From: Geomesophilobacter sediminis
GTDB lineage: Bacteria; Desulfobacterota; Desulfuromonadia; Geobacterales; Geobacteraceae
DNA length: 64,000 nt
Reading direction: 5' to 3'
Assembly: GCF_016458275.1 (NCBI RefSeq)
Contig: NZ_JAEMHM010000003.1
Location: 62,001 to 126,000 of the forward strand
Shown: piece by piece, positions 36,773 to 44,391 of the stretch
How the letters are laid out: each line of letters opens with the position of its first letter
Position numbering within the stretch: the first letter of the stretch is position 1
Made by a program: the position numbers and the translations under genes
Notes under the pieces: generated by a model
Told to the model about the DNA's origin: nothing
The model's input: only the letters and a program-made list of their open reading frames with translations
Database searches by the model: none

Positions 36773-39076
36773 ATGCCAGTCATTGAGCTCGCCTCAGACG
36801 GCAGTCTCCCCCTTCCCGAAGAAATCCGGAAGTCCCTTTCCTTGCGCCCGGGCGACCTCCTGAACGTGGAGATCGTCGACGGCTCCGTGCGTCTTTCGCG
36901 CCACGAACTCCCCAAACCCAAGCCGGCTGCCAAACCTAAGTCTGTCTCCGAATCCGATCCGGTCGACGTGCTGCAGACCCCGATGCGCTTTATCAAGGGG
37001 GTCGGGCCCAAACTTGCCGACACCCTTGCCAAGAAAGGGATCGCCACCGTCGAGGACGCCCTGTACGTCCTGCCGCACCGCTACGAGGACCGCCGCGAGC
37101 TGCGTCCCGTTGCCCGGCTGCGTCCCGGGATGACCGAAGCCTTCTTCGCGACGATCGTGTCGGCCCAGCCGATGGTCACCAAGGGGGGGCGCAACTACTT
37201 CGAGGCGATCGTCGCCGACGATTCCGGAAGCATCCCGCTCAAGTGGTTCCACTACCATCCCCAGTTCATGAAGCGGAATTACCTGCCGGGACGACGCGGC
37301 ATCTTCATCGGCGACGTCTCCCAGTTCGCCTTCCAGCGCGAGGTGCACCACCCGGAAGTCGAATGGGTTGCCGAAGGGGAGGACCTCGCGCAGGTGATGG
37401 CGCGGGACCCGGAAAACTTCGGCCGCATCCTCCCGGTCTACCCGCTCACCGAAGGGGTGAGCCAGAAGGTGATGCGGAAGATCATGCGCGAGACGGTGCA
37501 GCAGTACAGCCGCTCTGTGAAAGGGGTGCTTCCCGAGCCGATCGTACAGCGCCAGAAACTCATGTCGCTGCCGGTCGCCCTGCGCGAGGCCCACGCTCCG
37601 GACGCTTCGGCCAGGATCGACCATCTGAACGAAGGGAAGGGGGAGGCGCATCGCTCGCTTGCCTTTGACGAACTCTTCTTCCTGGAGCTGGGGCTGGCGC
37701 TGAAGCGGCGCGGCATCACCCTGGAGGACGGGATCAGCTTCCAGGTGACCCACCGCTACACCAGGGAACTCGCCAAACTGCTGCCGTTTTCGCTCACCAA
37801 CGCCCAGCGTCGCGTCCTTTCCGAGATCAAGGAGGACATGATCGCGCCGCACCCCATGCATCGCCTGGTGCAGGGGGACGTCGGCTGCGGCAAGACCCTG
37901 GTCGCGCTCATGGCGGCGCTGATCGCGGTCGAGAACGACTACCAGGTGGCGATCATGGCCCCGACCGAACTTCTGGCCGAGCAGCATTACCTGAATATCC
38001 ACCGCTACTGCGAGCAGCTCGGGATCAAGGTCACCCTTCTGACCTCCGGGGTAAAGGCGAAGTCCGGGGTACTGGAGCTGATCGCACAGGGCGAGACCCA
38101 GATCGTGGTGGGGACCCATGCCATGATCCAGGACAAGGTCGAGTTCCATCGGCTCGGGCTCGGGGTTATCGACGAGCAGCACCGTTTCGGCGTGGTGCAG
38201 CGCGCCCTTTTGAAAAAGAAGGGGAGTAACCCGGACATCCTGGTGATGACGGCGACCCCCATTCCGCGCACCCTTTCCATGACCGTCTTCGGCGACCTCG
38301 CCCTGTCGGTGATCGACGAGCTGCCGCCGGGGCGCACTCCGATCGAGACCCGCATCGTGCGGGACAGCCGGCGCGCCCAGACCTACCAGATGATCCGCGG
38401 CGAGGTGGTCAAGGGACGCCAGGCGTACATCATCTATCCGCTGGTCGAAGAGTCGGAAAAGAGCGATCTTAAGGCCGCGGTGCAGATGGCGGACCACCTG
38501 AAGCAGGACATCTTCCCGGACCTCAAGGTGGCGCTCTTGCACGGCCGGATGTCCGCCTCGGAAAAAGAGGGGGTGATGTCGGCGTTCAAGGGGGGGGAGA
38601 CCAACATCCTGGTGGCGACCACGGTGATCGAGGTCGGCATCGACGTACCGAACGCGACCATCATGGTGATCGAGCACGCCGAACGGTTCGGCCTGAGCCA
38701 GTTGCACCAGCTGCGGGGCAGGGTAGGGCGGGGGAGCGAGCGATCGTTCTGCATCCTGATGACCGGCGACCGGCGCTCGGAAGACGGCGAGAAGCGGCTC
38801 GAGGTGATGGTATCCAGCCAGGACGGCTTCAGGATCGCCGAGGCGGACCTGAGCATCCGGGGCCCCGGCGACTTTCTGGGCACCCGGCAAGCCGGAATTC
38901 CGGAATTGAAGGTGGCCGATATCCTGCGGGACGGGGGTGTCCTGGAAGAGGCGCGGAAGGAGGCGTTTGCGCTGGTCGGTGCCGATCCGGATCTCGAAGC
39001 TCCCGGTCACGATAAGCTCAAGGCCGAACTGATGCACCGGTGGGGAGGCCGACTGGAGCTGGCATCGATCGCGTGA
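36773..39076 (+). CDS. recG: ATP-dependent DNA helicase RecG with N-terminal AbrB-like domain
   Basis: RecG remodels stalled forks and Holliday junctions. The 767-residue product is about 70 longer than E. coli RecG (693). The extra N-terminus (residues 1-48) has PEEIRKSLSLRPGDLLNVEI, the swapped-hairpin pattern of SpoVT/AbrB DNA-binding domains, joined by a Lys/Pro linker (PKPKPAAKPK). Then come the RecG helix-hairpin-like IKGVGPKLADTLAKKGI, the wedge OB domain (about 110-210), Walker A GDVGCGKT, DEQH box VIDEQHRFGV, TATPIPRT and QLRGRVGRG. All motifs are intact. The ATG at 36773 starts the AbrB-like part; no later start is better supported. Confidence 0.93.
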   Translation: MPVIELASDGSLPLPEEIRKSLSLRPGDLLNVEIVDGSVRLSRHELPKPKPAAKPKSVSESDPVDVLQTPMRFIKGVGPKLADTLAKKGIATVEDALYVLPHRYEDRRELRPVARLRPGMTEAFFATIVSAQPMVTKGGRNYFEAIVADDSGSIPLKWFHYHPQFMKRNYLPGRRGIFIGDVSQFAFQREVHHPEVEWVAEGEDLAQVMARDPENFGRILPVYPLTEGVSQKVMRKIMRETVQQYSRSVKGVLPEPIVQRQKLMSLPVALREAHAPDASARIDHLNEGKGEAHRSLAFDELFFLELGLALKRRGITLEDGISFQVTHRYTRELAKLLPFSLTNAQRRVLSEIKEDMIAPHPMHRLVQGDVGCGKTLVALMAALIAVENDYQVAIMAPTELLAEQHYLNIHRYCEQLGIKVTLLTSGVKAKSGVLELIAQGETQIVVGTHAMIQDKVEFHRLGLGVIDEQHRFGVVQRALLKKKGSNPDILVMTATPIPRTLSMTVFGDLALSVIDELPPGRTPIETRIVRDSRRAQTYQMIRGEVVKGRQAYIIYPLVEESEKSDLKAAVQMADHLKQDIFPDLKVALLHGRMSASEKEGVMSAFKGGETNILVATTVIEVGIDVPNATIMVIEHAERFGLSQLHQLRGRVGRGSERSFCILMTGDRRSEDGEKRLEVMVSSQDGFRIAEADLSIRGPGDFLGTRQAGIPELKVADILRDGGVLEEARKEAFALVGADPDLEAPGHDKLKAELMHRWGGRLELASIA

Positions 39077-39104
39077 TGGTTGCGGCGAATTGCTACGCAG
39101 CTCA

Positions 39105-39140
39105 ATAAAAAAGGCTTCCCTGCCGAGTAAGCCTTTTTTA
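39105..39140. terminator. Bidirectional terminator between recG and the convergent membrane gene
   Basis: AAAAAAGGCTT at 39107-39117 pairs with AAGCCTTTTTT at 39129-39139. Confidence 0.8.
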
Positions 39141-39160
39141 CGTTGTATCTTCGATTTCTG

Positions 39161-39589
39161 TTATTGCGGCTGGCTCAGGAAGGCTTTGACCTCAGATTTC
39201 GAGAAATAATAGAGCAGGGCGACTTGAATCGCGGCCGGGACGACGAAAAATCCGATGGTCGTGATGGATGCGATGAGCGACCCCTTGCTTCCCAGTAAGA
39301 CGGTATTGTAAATCAGCTCAAGCAGCGATGTCCCGGCACAGAAATAGATGACATAGCGAGCCGCTCTCTGTCTGCCCCGCGCCTCAACCCCTCCATACAC
39401 CAATCCCCCGTCTCTGATAACGTGGAACAAAGACAACCAGAAGATCGATGTCTTGAGCACCACGCCGATCGACGACCCGTGCAAGAGGCTCATTACCAGG
39501 AATACCAGGTTGGTCAGCACCCCGATAATCCCCATCACAATGCAAAGACCTGTGAAGATACCAAGCCATTTAGGTATGCGGCAGTCCAT
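39161..39589 (-). CDS. Four-helix integral membrane protein, unknown function
   Basis: The 142-residue product has four predicted membrane helices (about residues 8-35, 45-62, 80-98 and 106-128) with a basic loop EARGRQRAARY between helices 2 and 3 and a short cytoplasmic tail. I do not recognise a family. The ATG at 39587-39589 has AAGGA seven bases upstream. It converges on recG and shares its terminator. Confidence 0.6.
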   Translation of the reverse strand: MDCRIPKWLGIFTGLCIVMGIIGVLTNLVFLVMSLLHGSSIGVVLKTSIFWLSLFHVIRDGGLVYGGVEARGRQRAARYVIYFCAGTSLLELIYNTVLLGSKGSLIASITTIGFFVVPAAIQVALLYYFSKSEVKAFLSQPQ

Positions 39590-39869
39590 GAACAATCCTT
39601 TCTCGATGATTGCGGCGGTATGAGACAGAACGAGCTGTCACCACACCCAATCGCGCATCCTAGCATGGTATTGATTGCTTTTGAAGGTTATTCCACATGC
39701 TGGTGAGGCCGCGGTGGACCGCTTGCCGGCGTGCTCTTCGTGGCTGGCAACACCCTGGGCCACGATCTTGCAAATAATCTTAAAGATACCTAATATGGAA
39801 TAGTTGCTGGTGTTTTCCCGGTGTGGTCATCCATGGCCGGCGGCGCCTGCGGCAGGGAGGATTTGGATC

Positions 39870-40169
39870 ATGTACGAGACCAACGAGCAGTACCGGCTCA
39901 TCGTTTCCCGCGAAGTGCGCATCCTGGAGGAGTCCTGCCAGTGCATCATCGAAGACGGTAAGCACGGATTTTGCCCGCGTTGCGGCGAACACGGAACCTG
40001 GGACATCGCCACCAAGGGGTTCATCGAAAATTACGGGAACTCCATCTACTACAGCACGGTGTACAACGAATGGCGTTGCCGGATCTGTGACTTCCGGCGT
40101 CATAAAGAAGGTTCTCAGGTGATTGGCATCTGGCTTGGCCAGATGAATGAAAAGGAAATGCTGCACTAA
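39870..40169 (+). CDS. Small protein with two CxxC pairs (zinc-ribbon-like), unknown function
   Basis: The 99-residue product has CPRCGEHGTW and CRICDFRRH spaced about 40 residues apart, suggesting a single four-Cys metal site. The N-terminus is charged (YETNEQYRLIVSREVRILEE) and has one more Cys pair-like CQC. I do not recognise a family. The ATG at 39870 has GGGAGGA eight bases upstream; the longer open frame has no ribosome binding site. Confidence 0.6.
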   Translation: MYETNEQYRLIVSREVRILEESCQCIIEDGKHGFCPRCGEHGTWDIATKGFIENYGNSIYYSTVYNEWRCRICDFRRHKEGSQVIGIWLGQMNEKEMLH

Positions 40170-40192
40170 CGATTGGTTACTGACCATAGAAA

Positions 40193-40230
40193 ACAGAGCG
40201 CCGGTGCTTTCAATAGCTCCGGCGCTCTGT
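40193..40230 (+). terminator. Strong hairpin after the CxxC protein gene
   Basis: ACAGAGCGCCGG at 40193-40204 pairs with CCGGCGCTCTGT at 40219-40230. There is no T run, so intrinsic termination is uncertain. Confidence 0.5.
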
Positions 40231-40344
40231 CATGCAAAAGACAGTCTGAGCTTTTTGGACCTGACAAACGGAGTAGATGTTGCAGTTTGGCCGCTGGACA
40301 GGGTAAGGTAAGAGCAGGATCACCAACTTGCCAAGGAGATACGA

Positions 40345-40530
40345 ATGAGCGTTCTGCCAGAAGGGGAAGAATTACACCGTGCGGTGAAATGGATTTCGGG
40401 AAACCTGCAGGAGGACCCCAACCAGGAGATGGGGCCGTTACTGCGTGAGGCCATTTTCAAATTCAACCTCTCGCCCAAGGATTCGGAACACCTGATCGAG
40501 TTCTACCGGGAGGCGAAGCTGCGCGGATAA
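40345..40530 (+). CDS. Small hypothetical protein (61 residues)
   Basis: MSVLPEGEELHRAVKWISGN starts a short, charged, helical protein with no Cys and no membrane segment. AAGGAG at 40333-40338 gives good spacing to the ATG at 40345, which is the main support that it is a real gene. Function is unknown. Confidence 0.6.
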   Translation: MSVLPEGEELHRAVKWISGNLQEDPNQEMGPLLREAIFKFNLSPKDSEHLIEFYREAKLRG

Positions 40531-40563
40531 CTCCTTGGCGACGAAGGGGGGGACGATGCCATC

Positions 40564-40719
40564 ATGCTGGGGATTGTGCTTGGTGCAGTTTTGACGGCGC
40601 TGCTGCTCGCCGCGCTGCCGTCCTGGCCGTACCGGCGTCAATGGGGATACTACCCGAGTGGCACGCTGGCGCTGATCCTGGTCGTGCTGCTGCTTTTGGA
40701 CCTGGTCGGAATCTTGTAA
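40564..40719 (+). CDS. DUF3309-like small membrane protein
   Basis: A 51-residue frame reads MLGIVLGAVLTALLLAALPS, then WPYRRQWGYYPSGTLALILV and a Leu-rich tail ending LVGIL. Two hydrophobic helices around a WPYxRxWGYxPSG turn is the DUF3309 pattern. A G-rich stretch at 40543-40549 is a distant ribosome binding site. The TAA at 40717-40719 abuts the stop of the convergent acyl-CoA dehydrogenase gene. Confidence 0.65.
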   Translation: MLGIVLGAVLTALLLAALPSWPYRRQWGYYPSGTLALILVVLLLLDLVGIL

Positions 40720-41883
40720 TTACCGGTCCAAGGCGTCGATTCCGGTCAGATCCTTGCCGATGATCAGGGTGTGGATGTCGTGGGTACCCTCGTAGGTCGA
40801 TACCGACTCGAGGTTGCACATGTGGCGCATGCTCTGGTACTCGTCGGAAATCCCGTTCGCACCGAGCATCGCCCGGGTGGTGCGCGCCACTTCGAGCGCC
40901 ATCGCCACGTTGTTGCGCTTGGCCATGCTTACCTGGGCCGGGCGCAGCCGTCCTTCCTCTTTAAGCCGCGCCAACTGCAGCGCCAGCAGCTGCCCGGTGG
41001 TGATCCGGGTCGCCATATCCACAAGCTTTTCCTGGGTCAGCTGATACCCTGCCACCGCTCTTCCGAACGTCTTTCGCTCCAGGGTGTAATTGAGTGCCTC
41101 CTCGAAACAGGCCATGGCCGCGCCGATCGCTCCCCAGGCGATGCCGTAGCGTGCCTGGTTCAGGCACGCAAGAGCCGCCTTCAATCCCACGGCATCCGGC
41201 AGAAGATTCTCCTTGGGCACCCGGGCGTCGGTCAGGACCAGTTCCGAGGTGATCGAGGCACGCAGCGACATCTTGCCGGTTACCTCGTTGGCGCTGAATC
41301 CCGGGGTGCCCCGCTCCACCAGGAATCCCCGAACCACCCCGTCCAGCTTGGCCCATACCACGGCCACATCGGCAAGGGAGCCGTTGGTGATCCACATCTT
41401 CACCCCGCTTACGACATATCCGTCGCCGTCGGCCACCGCTTTGGTGATCATTCCGCCCGGGTCGGAGCCGAAATCGGGCTCGGTGAGCCCGAAGCAGCCG
41501 ATCGCCTTGCCATGGGCGAGCGGGGGGAGCCATCGTTTTTTCTGCGCCTCGCTCCCGAAGCGGTGAATCGGGTACATCACCAACGCCCCCTGGACCGACA
41601 CGAAGCTGCGCAATCCCGAATCGCCCCGCTCCAACTCCTGCATCATCAGGCCGTAACTCGTCTCGTCGAGTCCCGGCAGTTCGTACCCGGTGAGGTTCGC
41701 GCCGAAAAGCCCCAGCTCCGCCATGAGAGGGATCAGTTCGGTAGGGAAGCTCCCGGCGCGGTAGTGTTCCCGGACTTTCGGGATGAATTCGCGCTCCACG
41801 AAGTCGCGCACCGTGTCGCGCACCAGCCGCGACTGCGGGTTTAAGTCCTTGTCGATGTCGTAGTAGTCGAGGCCTTTGAACAT
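40720..41883 (-). CDS. Acyl-CoA dehydrogenase, glutaryl-CoA dehydrogenase type
   Basis: The 387-residue flavoenzyme has LTEPDFGSDPGGM (FAD/substrate loop), KMWITNGSLADV, RKTFGRAVAGYQLTQEKL and the catalytic Glu at about 365 in STYEGTHDIHTLIIG, which is the GcdH form of the active-site motif. It should oxidise glutaryl-CoA or a related acyl-CoA and pass electrons to ETF. The ATG at 41881-41883 has AGGAG six bases upstream. An aldehyde dehydrogenase gene is upstream on the same strand, and a putative ETF:menaquinone oxidoreductase gene is 2.5 kb away. Whether the enzyme decarboxylates cannot be decided here. Confidence 0.85.
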   Translation of the reverse strand: MFKGLDYYDIDKDLNPQSRLVRDTVRDFVEREFIPKVREHYRAGSFPTELIPLMAELGLFGANLTGYELPGLDETSYGLMMQELERGDSGLRSFVSVQGALVMYPIHRFGSEAQKKRWLPPLAHGKAIGCFGLTEPDFGSDPGGMITKAVADGDGYVVSGVKMWITNGSLADVAVVWAKLDGVVRGFLVERGTPGFSANEVTGKMSLRASITSELVLTDARVPKENLLPDAVGLKAALACLNQARYGIAWGAIGAAMACFEEALNYTLERKTFGRAVAGYQLTQEKLVDMATRITTGQLLALQLARLKEEGRLRPAQVSMAKRNNVAMALEVARTTRAMLGANGISDEYQSMRHMCNLESVSTYEGTHDIHTLIIGKDLTGIDALDR

Positions 41884-41904
41884 ACGGTCTCCTTTTTTTA
41901 ACCC

Positions 41905-41975
41905 CATCCTCACCCTTTCCGCCGCAAGCTTGCGCTCTCGCGTGCGAACCTTGCAGGAGAGGGGACGTGAGGAAA
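41905..41975. repeat. Partial member of the CCTCACCC/CTCTCC repeat family
   Basis: CCCCATCCTCACCCTTTCCG begins like the left arm at 57811, and the far end has GGAGAGGGGACGTGAGG. The middle CGCAAGCTTGCG is a short palindrome. It lies between the aldehyde dehydrogenase and acyl-CoA dehydrogenase genes. Confidence 0.5.
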
Positions 41976-42029
41976 TGCCGTTACGCCTGTTGGCGCCGGC
42001 AAACCCGTTAGCGGGCGGATCGATTCACC

Positions 42030-43544
42030 TCACCTGCTTCCGGCCCCTTCCGCGGCGGTATCGATCTGGGCGCGCTGCAGTTTGCCGCTGTAGTCGCGGT
42101 AGATTACCTTCATGCGGGTGAAGAAGTCGATGGCGCCGCCTTTGCCCCCCGCTTCGGGGTGCCCGGACCCGGAATGCCGCCAGCCGCCGAAGGGAAGCTG
42201 TACCTCGGCGCCGATGGTGGAGGCGTTGATGTAGACGATCCCCGTTTTCAGCTCCTTCTCGGCGCGTGCGGTCAGGTTGACGTCGCTGCTGTAGATGGAC
42301 GAGGAGAGGCCGAACGGCGAGCCGTTGACGATGGCGGCCGCCTGCTCGAAATTCGCGATTTTCATCACGCTCAGGACTGGCCCGAAGATCTCTTCGCGGG
42401 CGATCCGCATCCCCGGGGTCACGTCGCCAAAAACCGTCGGTGCGACAAAACAGCCCCGCCCCAACTCGCCGTCTTCCAGCCGCATCCCGCCGGTTACCAG
42501 CCGGGCGCCTTCCTGCTGTCCGACCCGAATGTAATCCTGGACTTTCCGGCACTGGGATTCGTTGACCAGCGGTCCCACCTGGGTTTGCGGGTCGAGTCCA
42601 TTGCCGAGTTTCAGCGTCGAAGCCCGCTCGGCGAGCATCCGGAGCAACTGCTCGTACACGCCCTCCTGCACCAGGAGCCGGCTGGTAGCGGTACAGCGCT
42701 GTCCGGTGGTCCCGAACGCCCCCCACAACACGCCCTCCAGGGCGAGATCGAGGTCGGCATCGTTCATCACGACGATTGCGTTCTTGCCCCCCATCTCCAG
42801 TGCGACCGGTCGGTGCAGTTCGGCCAGTTTCCGTTCCATCGCCTCGCCGGCGGCGCAGGAGCCGGTGAATGATGCGGCATCGACGTCCTTGTGGCACATC
42901 AGGTATTCGCCGACCTCTTCGCCGGGGCCGCAGACCAGGTTCACGACGCCGGGAGGGATGCCTGCCTCCTCGAAAACCGCGACCAGTGCCGCGGCGCAGG
43001 CCGGAGTCTCCGAGGAGGGCTTGAGGATGACGGTGTTGCCGCAGATCAGGGCGGCAAACATCTTCCAGGAAGGAATGGCCACCGGGAAGTTCCAGGGGGT
43101 GACCAGGGCAACGACGCCAAGCGGCTCGCGGATGCTCTTGCAATCCTTGTCGGCCAGTTCGGAAGGAACGGTTTCCCCCTGGAATCGGCGTCCTTCCCCC
43201 CCCATGTAAAAGCCGATGTCGATCCCCTCCTGAACGTCACCCAGCCCTTCCAAAAGGACCTTCCCCATTTCGCGGGTGACCAGCTCGCCCAGTTCGTCCT
43301 TTTTGCGGCGCAGGATTTCCGCCGCCCGGAAGAGGTATTCCCCCCGGCGCGGTGCCGGCATCGTGCTCCAGCTCCGGAAGGCGTCCCGGGCCGCCTGCAC
43401 CGCCCGGTCCACGTCGGCACGGGAGGAGAGGGGGGCCTCGGCGACGACCTCGTCGCGCCGGGCCGGATTGAAGCTCGAGAAGCGTCTGCCGTCCTGGGCG
43501 TCGCACCAGGTGCCGGCGATAAAGTTCCGTACGGTGATGGTCAT
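42030..43544 (-). CDS. NAD(P)-dependent aldehyde dehydrogenase
   Basis: The 504-residue product is a full ALDH: N152 (TPWNFP), Glu250 (ALEMGGKNA) and catalytic Cys284 in GTTGQRCTATSRL, with EEIFGPVLSV and PFGG at the C-terminus. The cofactor loop reads FTGSCAAGE instead of the usual FTGST. The GQRCTATSRL form is seen in ALDH7 and alpha-ketoglutarate-semialdehyde dehydrogenases, so a semialdehyde substrate is possible. The ATG is at 43542-43544. It precedes the glutaryl-CoA-type dehydrogenase gene, which would suit a dicarboxylate or lysine-derived route; that is inference. Confidence 0.85.
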   Translation of the reverse strand: MTITVRNFIAGTWCDAQDGRRFSSFNPARRDEVVAEAPLSSRADVDRAVQAARDAFRSWSTMPAPRRGEYLFRAAEILRRKKDELGELVTREMGKVLLEGLGDVQEGIDIGFYMGGEGRRFQGETVPSELADKDCKSIREPLGVVALVTPWNFPVAIPSWKMFAALICGNTVILKPSSETPACAAALVAVFEEAGIPPGVVNLVCGPGEEVGEYLMCHKDVDAASFTGSCAAGEAMERKLAELHRPVALEMGGKNAIVVMNDADLDLALEGVLWGAFGTTGQRCTATSRLLVQEGVYEQLLRMLAERASTLKLGNGLDPQTQVGPLVNESQCRKVQDYIRVGQQEGARLVTGGMRLEDGELGRGCFVAPTVFGDVTPGMRIAREEIFGPVLSVMKIANFEQAAAIVNGSPFGLSSSIYSSDVNLTARAEKELKTGIVYINASTIGAEVQLPFGGWRHSGSGHPEAGGKGGAIDFFTRMKVIYRDYSGKLQRAQIDTAAEGAGSR

Positions 43545-43568
43545 GGCGGGCCTCCTGAAGGGGGTGAA

Positions 43569-43608
43569 ACAAGAAGAAGATCCGCGTTTGGACGGATCTT
43601 CTTCTTGT
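43569..43608 (-). terminator. Hairpin terminator after the universal stress gene
   Basis: ACAAGAAGAAGATCCG at 43569-43584 pairs fully with CGGATCTTCTTCTTGT at 43593-43608. It separates usp from the aldehyde dehydrogenase gene. Confidence 0.7.
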
Positions 43609-43636
43609 GATGCTGGTCGGGTGGATTCGGGTTCGT

Positions 43637-44107
43637 TTACCAGCGGCGCTCGGTGAAGTCCTTCTTCACCAGGAGCGTCGAACAGGGGAGACTGCGGATG
43701 ATGGCATCGCTCTCCTGGCCGAAGAGAAGGTGTTCCAGCCTTCCTTCCTGGTTGGCTACCATTATCATCAGGTCGATCTGTTCTTCCTTTACTACCTTGG
43801 CGATCTCCTCGACCGGGCTCCCGTTGCGCACCATCGTCTTCACCGGCACGTCCGAGGTCAGATCGGCGCGCAGAGCCTTGTCGAGTTCCTCCTTGGCCTG
43901 CTCCTGGACCGTGCGGTAGGTCTTGGCGTCTTTGTCCAGGGAGAGGTCGGGCGCATTCACCGCCTCCATATCTACGATGAACTTCGGGATGTAGAGGACG
44001 AAGAGCCGGGCCTGGAACCTCTTGGCGAACATCAGGCCCATCTCAACCGCCTCGCGGCAGTAAGGAGTCATCCGGCTCACGATAAGGATGTTTTTCAAGT
44101 CGTCCAT
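43637..44107 (-). CDS. Universal stress protein (UspA family)
   Basis: The 156-residue product begins with KNILIVSRMTPYCREAVEMG and has a C-terminal MIMVANQEGRLEHLLFGQES followed by LPCSTLLVKK. The ATP-loop GxxGx(9)G(S/T) is only partly kept (NQEGRLEHLLFGQES), so nucleotide binding is uncertain. The ATG at 44105-44107 has AAGGAGG upstream. It diverges from the membrane Fe-S oxidoreductase gene. Confidence 0.82.
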   Translation of the reverse strand: MDDLKNILIVSRMTPYCREAVEMGLMFAKRFQARLFVLYIPKFIVDMEAVNAPDLSLDKDAKTYRTVQEQAKEELDKALRADLTSDVPVKTMVRNGSPVEEIAKVVKEEQIDLMIMVANQEGRLEHLLFGQESDAIIRSLPCSTLLVKKDFTERRW

Positions 44108-44263
44108 GAGATGCCTCCTTCTGTAATGTAATGAGTTGATCCCCGACGGGTTGCTGTCCCGTCTTCCGGTAACTTACAGTTTAATGTGGGATGAGCTCAT
44201 TTCCATTTTACCTCGCACGCCGACCGGTACAACGGAAAATCAGCAAGCAAAGGAAGGACTTTC

Positions 44264-44291
44264 TTGACATAGATAGTCATTAAGCTATTTT
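44264..44291 (+). promoter_or_regulatory. Promoter for the membrane Fe-S oxidoreductase operon
   Basis: TTGACA at 44264-44269, a 16-base spacer and TATTTT at 44286-44291, about 100 bases ahead of the chosen ATG. Confidence 0.55.
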
Positions 44292-44391
44292 AGATTGGCT
44301 TTTAACCCTGGCCGCCCCTGGCTTTGCCGTGGCGGCACCTATCATTAAACCTGAGGATGGCGCCGCCGTCGTCCCTGTTTCAGGATCACGC

